DNA from: an uncultured Oscillospiraceae bacterium | GTDB lineage: Bacteria; Bacillota; Clostridia; Oscillospirales; Oscillospiraceae | Direction of reading: 5' to 3' | Assembly (NCBI GenBank): GCA_900768135.1 | Contig: CAAGBT010000006.1 | Coordinates: 1-23,283 of the forward strand | DNA: 23,283 nucleotides | Shown: piece after piece, positions 14,595 through 22,665 of the stretch | Numbering within the stretch: the first letter of the stretch is position 1 | Layout: each line of letters begins with the position of its first letter | Position numbers and translations under genes: made by a program | Notes under the pieces: generated by a model | What the model was told of the DNA's origin: nothing | Seen by the model: only the letters and a program-made list of their open reading frames with translations | Database searches by the model: none

Positions 14595-16529
14595 CTATGC
14601 GCGCCCGAACATCTTTTCAAGCGCATACTTCGTCAGCTTTACCTTCACAGGCCGCCCATGCGGGCAGAACTGCACCTCGCCGCTCTGCACCCTGTCCACC
14701 AGCGTCCGCAGCTCGGCGGGGTCGCTCTTCCAGCCGCCCTTGATGGCCGCCTTGCAGGCCATGGTGTGCAGCAGCGCATCGCGGGCGGCGGCAGGATCCG
14801 CCGTATGTGCGGTCGCAAGCTTTTCGGCAAGCTCCTCCAGCGCAGGAACCGCATCCCCGCTGTCAAGCCCGGCGGGGATGGCGCGCAGGATCAGGCTTCC
14901 GCCGCCGAACTCCTCGCACACAAAGCCGAACTCGCGCAGCAGCGCAAGGTGGGCGCACAGCGCGCTGTACACCTCAGCGTCAAACTCCGCAACGAGCGGC
15001 GTGAGCAGCGTCTGGCTCATCACCGGCTCCTGGCGCGCCTTCATGCGGTCAAAATTCACCCTCTCGTGCGCGGCGTGCTTATCGATGAGCCAGACGTTTT
15101 TCTCCTCGTCCTCACAGACGATGTAGGTATCGAGCACCTCGCCGGCAATGCGCCACGGCACGGCGGCCGGCGGAACAAACGATGTCTGCTCCGGCTCCGC
15201 TTCCGGCCCAGGTGCGGCCGCGCCGATATCCGGCTGCATCTGCGGCTCCGGCAGTCCTTCCGGCGCAGGGGCGGCAGCCCTCTCCGGCAGCGGCTCTGCG
15301 GGAACGCGCGGCGGCGCGGCGGCCGCTTCGCGCCGCGCATAGTCGGAAAGCGTCGCGCGCCCGCCCGGCCCGGTCTCAATGGCCGGGATCCTCGTGCGCC
15401 ACTGCGGCGTCTCTGCCGTCCGGTGTGCCGGGGCGGCGGGCGTCTCCGCCGTTTCCGCCTGCCCGCGGTACTGCGCGGCGGTCATCGCTTTGAAAAAGCC
15501 GTCCGTTTTCTCCGGCGCGTCTGTCTGCGGCTGCGGCGTCTCCTGCCCGTCCAGCGCGGCCTTCACCGCGTGATAGACCAGGTCGAACACGCGCTTTTCG
15601 CTCATGAATTTTACAATGGTCTTTGCCGGGTGAACGTTCACATCCACCATATCGCACGGCAGCTCCACGCACAGCACGCATCCGGGGAAACGCCCCTTCA
15701 TCATGCGGTTGGCATACGCTTCTTCCAGCGCCGCCGTCAGCAGCTGAGACTTCACCAGCCGCCCGTTGACGAAAAACGTCTGCATTGCGCGCGTGCCGCG
15801 CGCAGAAAGCGGCGTGCCTGCAAGGCCGTTCACCCGCAGCTCCCCATCCGCGCCGACCACCTCCACAAGCGAGAGCGCAAATTCACGCCCCAGCGCGGCA
15901 TAGACCGCCGTGCGCAGCGTTCCGTCGCCCGGGGTCAAAAGCGTCTGCGCGCCGTCCTTGATGAGCTTGAACGACACCTCCGGGTGCGAAAGCGCCAGAT
16001 GCGCGGCAAGGCCTGCAATGGCCGTAGCCTCCGCGCTGTCGCGCTTCATGAATTTGAGCCGCGCGGGGGTATTGTAAAAGAGGTCGCGCACGATGACGCT
16101 CGTCCCCTCTGGGCAGCCCGCCGGCTCCACCTCGCCGGGTACGCCGCCCTCAAGATGCAGCCGCGCGCCGGCCTCCGCGCCGCGCTCGCGCGAGAAAATA
16201 TCGAGCCGCGACACGCTGGAGATCGCCGCCAGCGCCTCGCCGCGGAAGCCCAGCGTACCGATGGCGGCAAGATCCTCCGCCGTGCGCAGCTTGCTCGTTG
16301 CATGGCGCAGGAACGCCGTGGGCAGCTCCTCCGGCGCGATGCCGCAGCCGTCGTCGCTCACGCGCAGGTAGGTCATGCCGCCGTTTTTCATCTCCACCGT
16401 CACGCTCTGCGCGCCGGCGTCGATGGCGTTTTCCAGCAGCTCCTTAACAACGCTCGCCGGCCGCTCCACCACCTCGCCGGCGGCAATGAGGTCGGCCACA
16501 TGGGGAGATAATTGCTGAATATGAGGCAT
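14595..16529 (-). CDS. mutL: DNA mismatch repair protein MutL (endonuclease type)
   Basis: Couples mismatch recognition by MutS to strand cutting and removal. The 644 residues have an N-terminal GHKL ATPase (E30, N34 and D37 in VVKELLENAIDAGA; DDGCGI; GFRGEAL). A Pro/Ala-rich linker covers about 360-460, and a C-terminal endonuclease follows. Metal-site residues are visible: D483, H485 and E489 in DKHAAHER, C592 in ACKAAIKGG, and C622 and H624 in CPHGRP. The last acidic residue of the DQHA(X)2E(X)4E motif is D494 rather than E, a conservative change. Species of this type lack MutH, so MutL nicks DNA itself. GGAGG precedes the ATG. Confidence 0.96.
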   Translation of the reverse strand: MPHIQQLSPHVADLIAAGEVVERPASVVKELLENAIDAGAQSVTVEMKNGGMTYLRVSDDGCGIAPEELPTAFLRHATSKLRTAEDLAAIGTLGFRGEALAAISSVSRLDIFSRERGAEAGARLHLEGGVPGEVEPAGCPEGTSVIVRDLFYNTPARLKFMKRDSAEATAIAGLAAHLALSHPEVSFKLIKDGAQTLLTPGDGTLRTAVYAALGREFALSLVEVVGADGELRVNGLAGTPLSARGTRAMQTFFVNGRLVKSQLLTAALEEAYANRMMKGRFPGCVLCVELPCDMVDVNVHPAKTIVKFMSEKRVFDLVYHAVKAALDGQETPQPQTDAPEKTDGFFKAMTAAQYRGQAETAETPAAPAHRTAETPQWRTRIPAIETGPGGRATLSDYARREAAAAPPRVPAEPLPERAAAPAPEGLPEPQMQPDIGAAAPGPEAEPEQTSFVPPAAVPWRIAGEVLDTYIVCEDEEKNVWLIDKHAAHERVNFDRMKARQEPVMSQTLLTPLVAEFDAEVYSALCAHLALLREFGFVCEEFGGGSLILRAIPAGLDSGDAVPALEELAEKLATAHTADPAAARDALLHTMACKAAIKGGWKSDPAELRTLVDRVQSGEVQFCPHGRPVKVKLTKYALEKMFGRA

Positions 16530-16548
16530 ATCGTTCCTCCGATCGGAT

Positions 16549-17256
16549 TCAGGAAAGGATCATGAAAAGGGACAGCGCATTCACCCCCGCGTGCAGCAGG
16601 ATCGCCGTCCACAGGGTGCCGGAATGCTCGTAAACGTAGGCGAACACCAGCCCCGGCACAAGGTATTGCAGCATCAGAATAAGGTACCCGGCGTCCCATT
16701 TCGCCACCGCCGCCCAGACGTGCAGAAATGCAAACAGCGCGCACGAAACGGCATAGGCAAAGGGGCGGCTTTTCTCCCGCAGGCAGCCGAACACCAGCCC
16801 GCGGAAAAGCACCTCCTCCACAAACGGCGCGAGGAACACCACGATCAGCGCCGTCATGCGCGGCGCCTGCCCGATCTGCGCGGCAATGGCGGTATCGTTC
16901 AGGTTCGTGCGGCTGTCGAACAGCACGCTGCACACGCGGTAGAGCAGCTCGTTTGCGCCGTAAAACATCAGCAGCCCCAGCAGCAGCGTGGAAAAGGCGA
17001 GATTAAGGTTATTGAAAAAACGCGAGGAGGTAAACGAGAGATACGAGTGGAACAGCAGCACCGTAACGGCGAAAAGCGTGTAGTAGTAAAGCACATTGCG
17101 CAGCGAATCGCCGATGCGCGTGCCGAGCAGCACCTCCAGCAGGTCGAACGCCCGGTCTGCCAGCACCGGCAGCACCAGCAGATAAACCACAAAGAAGATC
17201 GTTCCCGCAACGCGTTCGGTATGGTTCATGCCCTCGGCAGCTTTCTTTTTTGCCAT
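16549..17256 (-). CDS. CPBP-family intramembrane glutamic protease
   Basis: A 235-residue polytopic membrane protein of the CPBP (CAAX-protease and bacteriocin-processing) family. Several hydrophobic helices are visible from about residue 15. The conserved motifs are present: EEVLFRG (motif 1, EExxxR), FAFLHV (motif 2 His) and LLHAGVNAL (last His motif). Such proteins are membrane proteases, sometimes linked to bacteriocin immunity or envelope processing. The substrate is not known here. AAAGGAG precedes the ATG. It sits between mutS and mutL, with gaps of 36 and 19 nt, so it is probably part of their transcript. Confidence 0.9.
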   Translation of the reverse strand: MAKKKAAEGMNHTERVAGTIFFVVYLLVLPVLADRAFDLLEVLLGTRIGDSLRNVLYYYTLFAVTVLLFHSYLSFTSSRFFNNLNLAFSTLLLGLLMFYGANELLYRVCSVLFDSRTNLNDTAIAAQIGQAPRMTALIVVFLAPFVEEVLFRGLVFGCLREKSRPFAYAVSCALFAFLHVWAAVAKWDAGYLILMLQYLVPGLVFAYVYEHSGTLWTAILLHAGVNALSLFMILS

Positions 17257-17292
17257 GGAATTGCTCCTTTACCGGGAAATCATTGCATCGCC

Positions 17293-19884
17293 CTATGAAA
17301 GCTTCTGCTTCAGCTCGTAAAGCAGCTGCATCGCCTCGATGGGGGACATCGTATCGGGCTGAGCGCGGCGGATGGCTGCAAGCGCTTCCGCCTCGCCGAT
17401 CGCGTCGAGACTAACCTGCTCCGCCTCCGCGCGGGGCTTTTCCTGATACGCGCCGCCCTGCTCCAGCTCCTTCAGGATCACATTCGCCCGCCGCACGACC
17501 TCGTGCGGCAGCCCCGCAAGCTTTGCCACCTCGATGCCGTAGCTGCGGTCGGCGCCGCCGGGAACGATCTTGCGCAGGAAGATCAGCTCGTCGCCGCGCT
17601 TCTTGATGGAAATGCTGTAGTTCTTCACGCCCGGCAGCACGCCCTCCAGCTCTGTCAGCTCATGATAGTGCGTGGCAAAGAGCGTCTTTGCGCCAAGCTT
17701 TTTCGGATCGGCGCAGAACTCAAGCACCGCGCGGGCAATGCTCATACCGTCGAACGTTGAGGTGCCGCGGCCGATCTCGTCCAGAATGAGCAGCGAGCGC
17801 GGCGTCGCCTGATGCAGGATCTCGCTCACCTCGGTCATCTCGACCATAAAGGTCGATTGTCCGCCCGCCAGATCGTCGCTCGCGCCGATGCGTGTGAAGA
17901 TGCGGTCCACCACGCCGATGCGCGCGGCGCGCGCCGGAACGAACGAACCCATCTGCGCCATAAGCGTGATAAGCGCGACCTGCCGCATATAGGTCGATTT
18001 GCCCGCCATATTCGGTCCTGTGATGATGGCGGCGCGATCCTCGCGCTCGCCCATATAGGTATCGTTCGGCACGAAGAGCGCGTCCTTCAGCACGCGCTCG
18101 ACGACCGGGTGCCGCCCGCCGTGGATCTCGATCACGCCGCTATCGTCCACTGTGGGGCGGCAGTAGTTGTTGCTCACCGCAACGGACGCAAGCGAGCAGA
18201 GCGCGTCCAGCTCTGCAATGCAGCCCGCCGCGCGCTGGATGCGCGCGCTCTCGGCGCTCACCGCATCGCGCAGGGCGGTGAACAGCTCAAATTCGAGCGC
18301 CTTCACGCGGTCGCCCGCCGTCAGGATCTCCTGCTCCAGCGTCTTCAGTTCCTCGGTGATGTAGCGCTCGCCGTTCACGAGCGTCTGCTTGCGGATGTAG
18401 GTGTCGGGAACGAGGTCCTTGAACGAATTCGAAACCTCGATGTAATAGCCGAAAACCTTGTTGTAGCCGATCTTCAGCGTGCGGATGCCCGTCTTTTCCT
18501 TCTCGCGCGTCTCGATGCCCGCGAGCAGGCCCTTGCCGCCGGAGAGAATATCGTGCAGCCGGTCAACCTCGGCGTTGTAGCCCTTGCGGATGAAGCCGCC
18601 CTCGCGCACGGAAAACGGCGGCTCGTCAACAAGCGTCTCGCGGATGAGCGCGGCGACATCCGCCAGCTCATCCAGCCCGGCGTCCAGCTCGTGCAGCCGC
18701 CCGCTCTGGAACGCCGCGAGCCGGGCCTTCACCTCTGCGATGCGCTCGATGGAATTGCGCAGCGAGGCAAAGTCGCGCCCGCCCGCCGTGCCGTAGGCAA
18801 TGCGGCCGATCAGCCGCTCCATATCGCTGATGCCGGAGAGCGCCAGAATCAGCTCCTCGCGCGCAACGGTGTTCTTCGTCAGCGCCTCCACCGCGCCCAA
18901 ACGGCGCTCGATGGCCGCGACGTCGCGCAGCGGGCGCGTCAGCCATGCGCGAAGGTTCCGCGCGCCCATGGCGGTCTTCGTCCTGTCGAGTACCCAGAGG
19001 AGGCTCCCGCGCTTTTCCTTGGCGCGGATGGTCTCCGTCAGCTCCAGATTGCGCCGCGCGGTAAGGTCAAGCTCCATGAAGCGGCCCTGCTCGTAGTACT
19101 CTAAATCCTTGATGTAGGAGAGGTCGGTCTTCTGCGTCTCGTGCAGGTACGACAGCAGCGCGCCCAGCGCCAGCGCCGCAGCGGGGTTTCCGCGCGGCAG
19201 ATGCGCAAAGCGCTCCTCGCCAAACTGCGCGCGGATTGCCTTTTCAGCGGCCTTGAGTTCAAAGCGGCTCTCCCCGCACTCCACCGCGCAGGAGAGCTTA
19301 TCGCGCAGCAGCGCGGTCAGCTCTGCATTTCCATACGCGCCCGCGCTCAGCACCGCCTCGGCGGGCGAAAACCGCGCCAGCTCGTTGCAGAGATGCTCCA
19401 CGCGGTCATCCCCGGCAAAGGCGGTCACGTGTGTGTGGCCTGTCGTCATGTCGCAAAACGCCGCGCCGGCGTTCTGTTCGTCCAGAAAGACGCCGCAGAG
19501 GAAGTTGCCGCGCCGGTCGTCGAGACACGCGCTGTCGATGACCGTGCCGGGCGTGACGACGCGGATGATATCGCGCTTGACAAGCCCCTTGGCAAGCGCA
19601 GGATCCTCGGTCTGCTCGCAGATGGCGACCTTGTAGCCCTTGGCAATGAGCCGGGCAATGTAGGCGTCGCTCGAATGGTAGGGAACGCCGCACATCGGCG
19701 TCTGATCCTCCGCCGCCTTGCCGCGGTCGCGGGTCGTGAGCGTGAGGTCGAGCTCGCGTGAGGCAAGCTGCGCGTCCTCGTTGAACATCTCGTAGAAGTC
19801 GCCCAAGCGGAAAAAGAGGATCGAATCCTTATTCTGTTCCTTGATCTCAAGGTACTGCTTCATCATCGGCGTGATCTCGTCCAT
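17293..19884 (-). CDS. mutS: DNA mismatch repair protein MutS
   Basis: Recognises mismatches and short loops and signals to MutL. The 863 residues begin with the mismatch-binding domain, with the FxE wedge (F30, E32 in LGDFYEMF). Connector, lever and clamp regions follow. The ABC-type ATPase has Walker A GPNMAGKST (623-631), the LLILDE Walker B near 698-703 and the GRGTSTFDG signature. The last part SPIEAMQLLYELK is the usual end. Start at 19884 fits the family MDEITPMMKQYLEIK; ATG codons six residues later are possible, since the site upstream (GGGGACGG) is not ideal. It follows the MBL hydrolase gene by 38 nt. Confidence 0.97.
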   Translation of the reverse strand: MDEITPMMKQYLEIKEQNKDSILFFRLGDFYEMFNEDAQLASRELDLTLTTRDRGKAAEDQTPMCGVPYHSSDAYIARLIAKGYKVAICEQTEDPALAKGLVKRDIIRVVTPGTVIDSACLDDRRGNFLCGVFLDEQNAGAAFCDMTTGHTHVTAFAGDDRVEHLCNELARFSPAEAVLSAGAYGNAELTALLRDKLSCAVECGESRFELKAAEKAIRAQFGEERFAHLPRGNPAAALALGALLSYLHETQKTDLSYIKDLEYYEQGRFMELDLTARRNLELTETIRAKEKRGSLLWVLDRTKTAMGARNLRAWLTRPLRDVAAIERRLGAVEALTKNTVAREELILALSGISDMERLIGRIAYGTAGGRDFASLRNSIERIAEVKARLAAFQSGRLHELDAGLDELADVAALIRETLVDEPPFSVREGGFIRKGYNAEVDRLHDILSGGKGLLAGIETREKEKTGIRTLKIGYNKVFGYYIEVSNSFKDLVPDTYIRKQTLVNGERYITEELKTLEQEILTAGDRVKALEFELFTALRDAVSAESARIQRAAGCIAELDALCSLASVAVSNNYCRPTVDDSGVIEIHGGRHPVVERVLKDALFVPNDTYMGEREDRAAIITGPNMAGKSTYMRQVALITLMAQMGSFVPARAARIGVVDRIFTRIGASDDLAGGQSTFMVEMTEVSEILHQATPRSLLILDEIGRGTSTFDGMSIARAVLEFCADPKKLGAKTLFATHYHELTELEGVLPGVKNYSISIKKRGDELIFLRKIVPGGADRSYGIEVAKLAGLPHEVVRRANVILKELEQGGAYQEKPRAEAEQVSLDAIGEAEALAAIRRAQPDTMSPIEAMQLLYELKQKLS

Positions 19885-19922
19885 GATCCGTCCCCGCTTT
19901 CTTTCTCTCTAAAATTCCAGAT

Positions 19923-20750
19923 TTATACGGTAAAGCCGGAACCCGCAGGCATTTCGCCAAGGCGGCCGCCGAGCTTGCGCTTCAGGCGCGCATAGGCTTC
20001 CTTTCCCGTGCAGTGGCCCGTGAAGTAGCGCGCGGTCTTGTCCGCGCGCAGCCGTTCGCCTACGGCATCGACCAGCTCGTCCGGCTCGCTTTTCCCCAGC
20101 GATGGGTTGTAGAGGTGGAAGCCCGCAAACACCGTATCCGGCGACCGCCCCAGCAGCTGCTCCGCGTATGCAAGGATGTTCACGATGCCGCAGTGCGCGC
20201 AGCCGGCGAAGAGCGCCGTTTTGCCGTTTTCAGTGACCAGCAGGTCCTGCTCGTGGCGGAACGTATCGCGCGGATAGTCGCCGCCTACCTTCTCGCGCAG
20301 CGTGTCGTTCGCGCCGCTCCACAGCGCGCGGCCCGGAACGGCGGAGAAGACCGTCAGCTCGCCGTCGAGCTTCTGCACGCCGTTGCAGAGGACGAAGCGG
20401 TCCTCATAGGCGTGCAGCGCCGGGTCAAGGCCGATATAGGCGCACTTTTCCGGCGTGACGACATAGTACTGCTCCCACACCGCCTTCTGCATATAGACCT
20501 TTGCGTGATCGTTCAGCTTCAAAAACGCCTCCAGCCCGCCGCAGTGGTCGTTGTGCGCGTGGGATAAAAAGGCGATATCGACCTGCGTTAAATCAACTCC
20601 GAGTTCTTTCGCGTTGTTGATAAACTGCGCATCGGGACCCATGTCGAAGAGAATTTTGTGTTTGTCCGTCTCGATGTACATCGACAGTCCGTGCGCGCAG
20701 GCGATGCCCTCCTTGCAGCTGCTGTTTTCCATCAGAATGACAACTTTCAT
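19923..20750 (-). CDS. MBL-fold metallo-hydrolase (dihydropterin-RFAP synthase-like)
   Basis: A 275-residue metallo-beta-lactamase-fold protein. The HxHxDH metal motif is H64, H66, D68 and H69 in SHAHNDHCGG. Other probable ligands or pocket residues are H186 in GCAHCG, H212 in FHLYNP and H246 in FTGHCTG. This set, with the GHCTG near the C-terminus, fits the subfamily that includes archaeal 7,8-dihydropterin-6-methyl-aminobenzene phosphate synthases. In bacteria the real reaction is mostly unknown, so I would not transfer that function. The ATG at 20750 is preferred over a TTG one codon earlier; AAAGGGGG lies upstream. It sits between miaB and mutS. Confidence 0.88.
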   Translation of the reverse strand: MKVVILMENSSCKEGIACAHGLSMYIETDKHKILFDMGPDAQFINNAKELGVDLTQVDIAFLSHAHNDHCGGLEAFLKLNDHAKVYMQKAVWEQYYVVTPEKCAYIGLDPALHAYEDRFVLCNGVQKLDGELTVFSAVPGRALWSGANDTLREKVGGDYPRDTFRHEQDLLVTENGKTALFAGCAHCGIVNILAYAEQLLGRSPDTVFAGFHLYNPSLGKSEPDELVDAVGERLRADKTARYFTGHCTGKEAYARLKRKLGGRLGEMPAGSGFTV

Positions 20751-20768
20751 CAAAAAGCCCCCTTTATG

Positions 20769-22187
20769 TTACTGCTCCACCGCTTCGCCGTAGAGCGCCC
20801 AGGTGTTGCTGTCGGTGATCTTCGCTCCGGCAAACGTGCCGATGAGGGCCTTGCCGCCCTTCATACGCACCAGGCGGTTGCCCTCGGTACGCGCGGCAAG
20901 GGGAAAGTCCGCATCGTCGCTCTCGCCGTCCACCAGCACGCGGACAGTCCTGCCGATGTAGGCGGCGTGCTTTTCCGCGCTGATGGCGTTCTGCGCGTCC
21001 ACCAGCCTCTCGAACCAGACCTGCTTTTCCTCGCGCGGGACGGGGTCGTCCATTTTCGCCGCCGGCGTGCCGGGACGCGGAGAGAAGATAAACGTAAAGA
21101 GCGCGTCGAACTGCGTTTTTTCCACAAGATCGACGGTCTGCATCGCCTCCTCCTCGGTCTCGCCGGGAAAGCCGATGATCACATCGCTCGTCAGCACCAG
21201 TCCGGGCATGACGCTGCGCGCGTAGGCGATCATTTCCTCGTACTTTTCGCGCGTGTAGGGGCGGTTCATCGCCTTTAAGACGCGGTTGCAGCCGGACTGG
21301 ACGGGCAGGTGAAGCTGCTTTGCAACATGCTCGCACTTCGCCATCGTGTCGAAGAGCTTGTTGGTCGCGTCCTTCGGCTGGCTGGACATGAAGCGCAGCC
21401 AGTAGTCGCCGGGGATCTCGTTGATGGCGGCAAGGAGATCGCCAAAATCGTAATCCGTATCCAGATCCTTGCCGTAGCTGTTCACGTTCTGACCAAGGAG
21501 TGTGATCTCCTTATAGCCCTCGGCGATCAGCTCCCGGCATTCCTCGATGATCTTCTCCGGCGCGCGGCTGCGCTCGCGCCCGCGCACATACGGCACGATG
21601 CAGTACGAGCAGAAGTTGTTGCACCCATACATGATGCTCACCCACGCGCGCACGCCGCCCTCGCGCACGATGGGAAGATCCTCGGCGATGCGGCCATGCT
21701 CGTTGTCGATGGAAAAGACGCGCTTTTTCTTCGTGTACACCTCGTGCAGCAGCTCCGGCAGCCGCCACTCGGCCTGCGGGCCAAGCACGAGATCAACGTG
21801 GTGATAGGAATTTTTCACCTTGTCGGCCACGACCTTCTGCTGCGCCATGCAGCCGCAGAGGCAGATGATCTGGTCGGGCTTGTTCGCCTTCGTGTGGCTG
21901 AGGCGGCCCAAATGCCCGTACACGCGCTTTTCTGCGTGTTCGCGGATGGCGCAGGTGTTGAGCAGGATCACGTCGGCCTGCGCTTCGTCGCGCGTCAGCT
22001 CGTAGCCCATCTCGCGCAGCATCCCCATGAGCACCTCGCCGTCGGCCACGTTCTGCTGGCAGCCAAAGGTATCCACCAGCGCAAGCGGCGTGCGGGTGCG
22101 GCGGTCGTTCATCTCGCGCATGGCGCGCATATATTCCTTTTGTACAGCAAGCTCCTGCTCGCTGACGATGACTTCTTTACGTTCCAA
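20769..22187 (-). CDS. miaB: tRNA-2-methylthio-N6-dimethylallyladenosine synthase, TTG start
   Basis: Radical-SAM methylthiotransferase that turns i6A37 of tRNA into ms2i6A37. The 472 residues carry the N-terminal [4Fe-4S] ligands C43 (DTFGCQQN), C79 (NTCAIRE) and C113 (CGCMAQ). The radical-SAM set is C189, C193 and C196 (YGCNNFCSYCIVPYVRG), and a TRAM domain ends the protein. The start is TTG at 22185-22187, with GGAGGAG (22194-22200) 6 nt upstream. A longer frame from 22238 would overlap the promoter -10 and has no ribosome site, so I reject it. The gene leads the long train that also includes miaA, the enzyme that makes its substrate. Confidence 0.95.
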   Translation of the reverse strand: MERKEVIVSEQELAVQKEYMRAMREMNDRRTRTPLALVDTFGCQQNVADGEVLMGMLREMGYELTRDEAQADVILLNTCAIREHAEKRVYGHLGRLSHTKANKPDQIICLCGCMAQQKVVADKVKNSYHHVDLVLGPQAEWRLPELLHEVYTKKKRVFSIDNEHGRIAEDLPIVREGGVRAWVSIMYGCNNFCSYCIVPYVRGRERSRAPEKIIEECRELIAEGYKEITLLGQNVNSYGKDLDTDYDFGDLLAAINEIPGDYWLRFMSSQPKDATNKLFDTMAKCEHVAKQLHLPVQSGCNRVLKAMNRPYTREKYEEMIAYARSVMPGLVLTSDVIIGFPGETEEEAMQTVDLVEKTQFDALFTFIFSPRPGTPAAKMDDPVPREEKQVWFERLVDAQNAISAEKHAAYIGRTVRVLVDGESDDADFPLAARTEGNRLVRMKGGKALIGTFAGAKITDSNTWALYGEAVEQ

Positions 22188-22193
22188 GGAAAA

Positions 22194-22200
22194 CTCCTCC
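22194..22200 (-). promoter_or_regulatory. Ribosome binding site that sets the miaB TTG start
   Basis: GGAGGAG on the minus strand is 6 nt from the TTG at 22187. It lies inside the longer open frame, so translation from farther upstream is unlikely. Confidence 0.8.
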
Positions 22201-22219
22201 AGAATATTTTTAGTAATAT

Positions 22220-22248
22220 AGTATATCATATTTTGCAAGCTGTGGCAA
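22220..22248 (-). promoter_or_regulatory. Probable sigma-A promoter of the miaB train
   Basis: On the minus strand TTGCCA (22243-22248), a 17-nt spacer and TATACT (22220-22225). Transcription would start near 22213, about 25 nt before the TTG start of miaB. It is divergent from the tRNA promoter about 70 nt away. Confidence 0.75.
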
Positions 22249-22319
22249 GGCTGCGGCGCGGCCTCCGGCGCAAAAAAATGCAGGGCTGCCCGCGTTGAAA
22301 AGTTTTCTGCGCGCAGGTG

Positions 22320-22348
22320 TTGACACAGGAACGAAAGTATGCTATATT
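22320..22348 (+). promoter_or_regulatory. Consensus promoter of the tRNA-Leu/tRNA-fMet operon
   Basis: TTGACA (22320-22325), a 17-nt spacer and TATATT (22343-22348) preceded by TGC, an extended -10. The perfect -35 is as expected for a strong stable-RNA promoter. It starts about 10 nt before the tRNA-Leu gene. Confidence 0.85.
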
Positions 22349-22365
22349 AACAGTCACCGATATCT

Positions 22366-22452
22366 GCCGGTGTGGTGGAATTGGTAGACACAGGGGACTT
22401 AAAATCCCCCGGTAGCAATACTGTACCGGTTCGAGTCCGGTCACCGGCACCA
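22366..22452 (+). tRNA. tRNA-Leu (anticodon UAA)
   Basis: An 87-nt gene with encoded CCA. The acceptor arms GCCGGTG (22366-22372) and CACCGGC (22442-22448) pair perfectly, with A as discriminator. The anticodon stem GGGGA/TCCCC encloses the loop CTTAAAA (22398-22404) with anticodon TAA at 22400-22402. A longer variable arm (class II) and the T arm ACCGG-TTCGAGT-CCGGT are present. The A36-A37-A38 run is the MiaA/MiaB target sequence. It is first in a two-tRNA operon. Confidence 0.97.
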
Positions 22453-22471
22453 GTATTTCTCAATTCAATAT

Positions 22472-22547
<76 letters not shown>

Positions 22548-22548
22548 G

Positions 22549-22583
22549 AAAGTCCTGATTTCTTGCGAAATCAGGACTTTTTT
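22549..22583 (+). terminator. Intrinsic terminator of the tRNA operon
   Basis: A 13-bp stem (22549-22561 with 22568-22580), a 6-nt loop and six T begin right after the CCA of tRNA-fMet. If the tRNA end is an attachment site, this terminator may have been brought by the element. Confidence 0.92.
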
Positions 22584-22621
22584 CCGCACTTTTGTGTCCA
22601 ATATCTTACTTGCTGTTTTTT

Positions 22622-22645
22622 CTGACCCAAACGCTGACCCCAACG
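22622..22645. repeat. Tandem 12-bp repeat beside the integrase gene
   Basis: Two adjoining copies, CTGACCCAAACG (22622-22633) and CTGACCCCAACG (22634-22645), differ at one base. They lie 20 bp past the stop of the integrase gene, between it and the tRNA. Short direct repeats near attachment sites often bind integrase arms or excisionase, but this is only a suggestion. Confidence 0.55.
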
Positions 22646-22665
22646 GGAGCGGATAGCGGAAAGCA

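Noticed and set aside
14583..16511. Long open frame on the plus strand opposite mutL
   Set aside because: Shadow of GC-rich codon use; MutL motifs are unmistakable on the minus strand. The same holds for long frames opposite hutI, rpoN and mutS.
22188..22238. Upstream extension of miaB by 17 codons
   Set aside because: No ribosome site in front of it and it covers the -10 element; the TTG with GGAGGAG is better.
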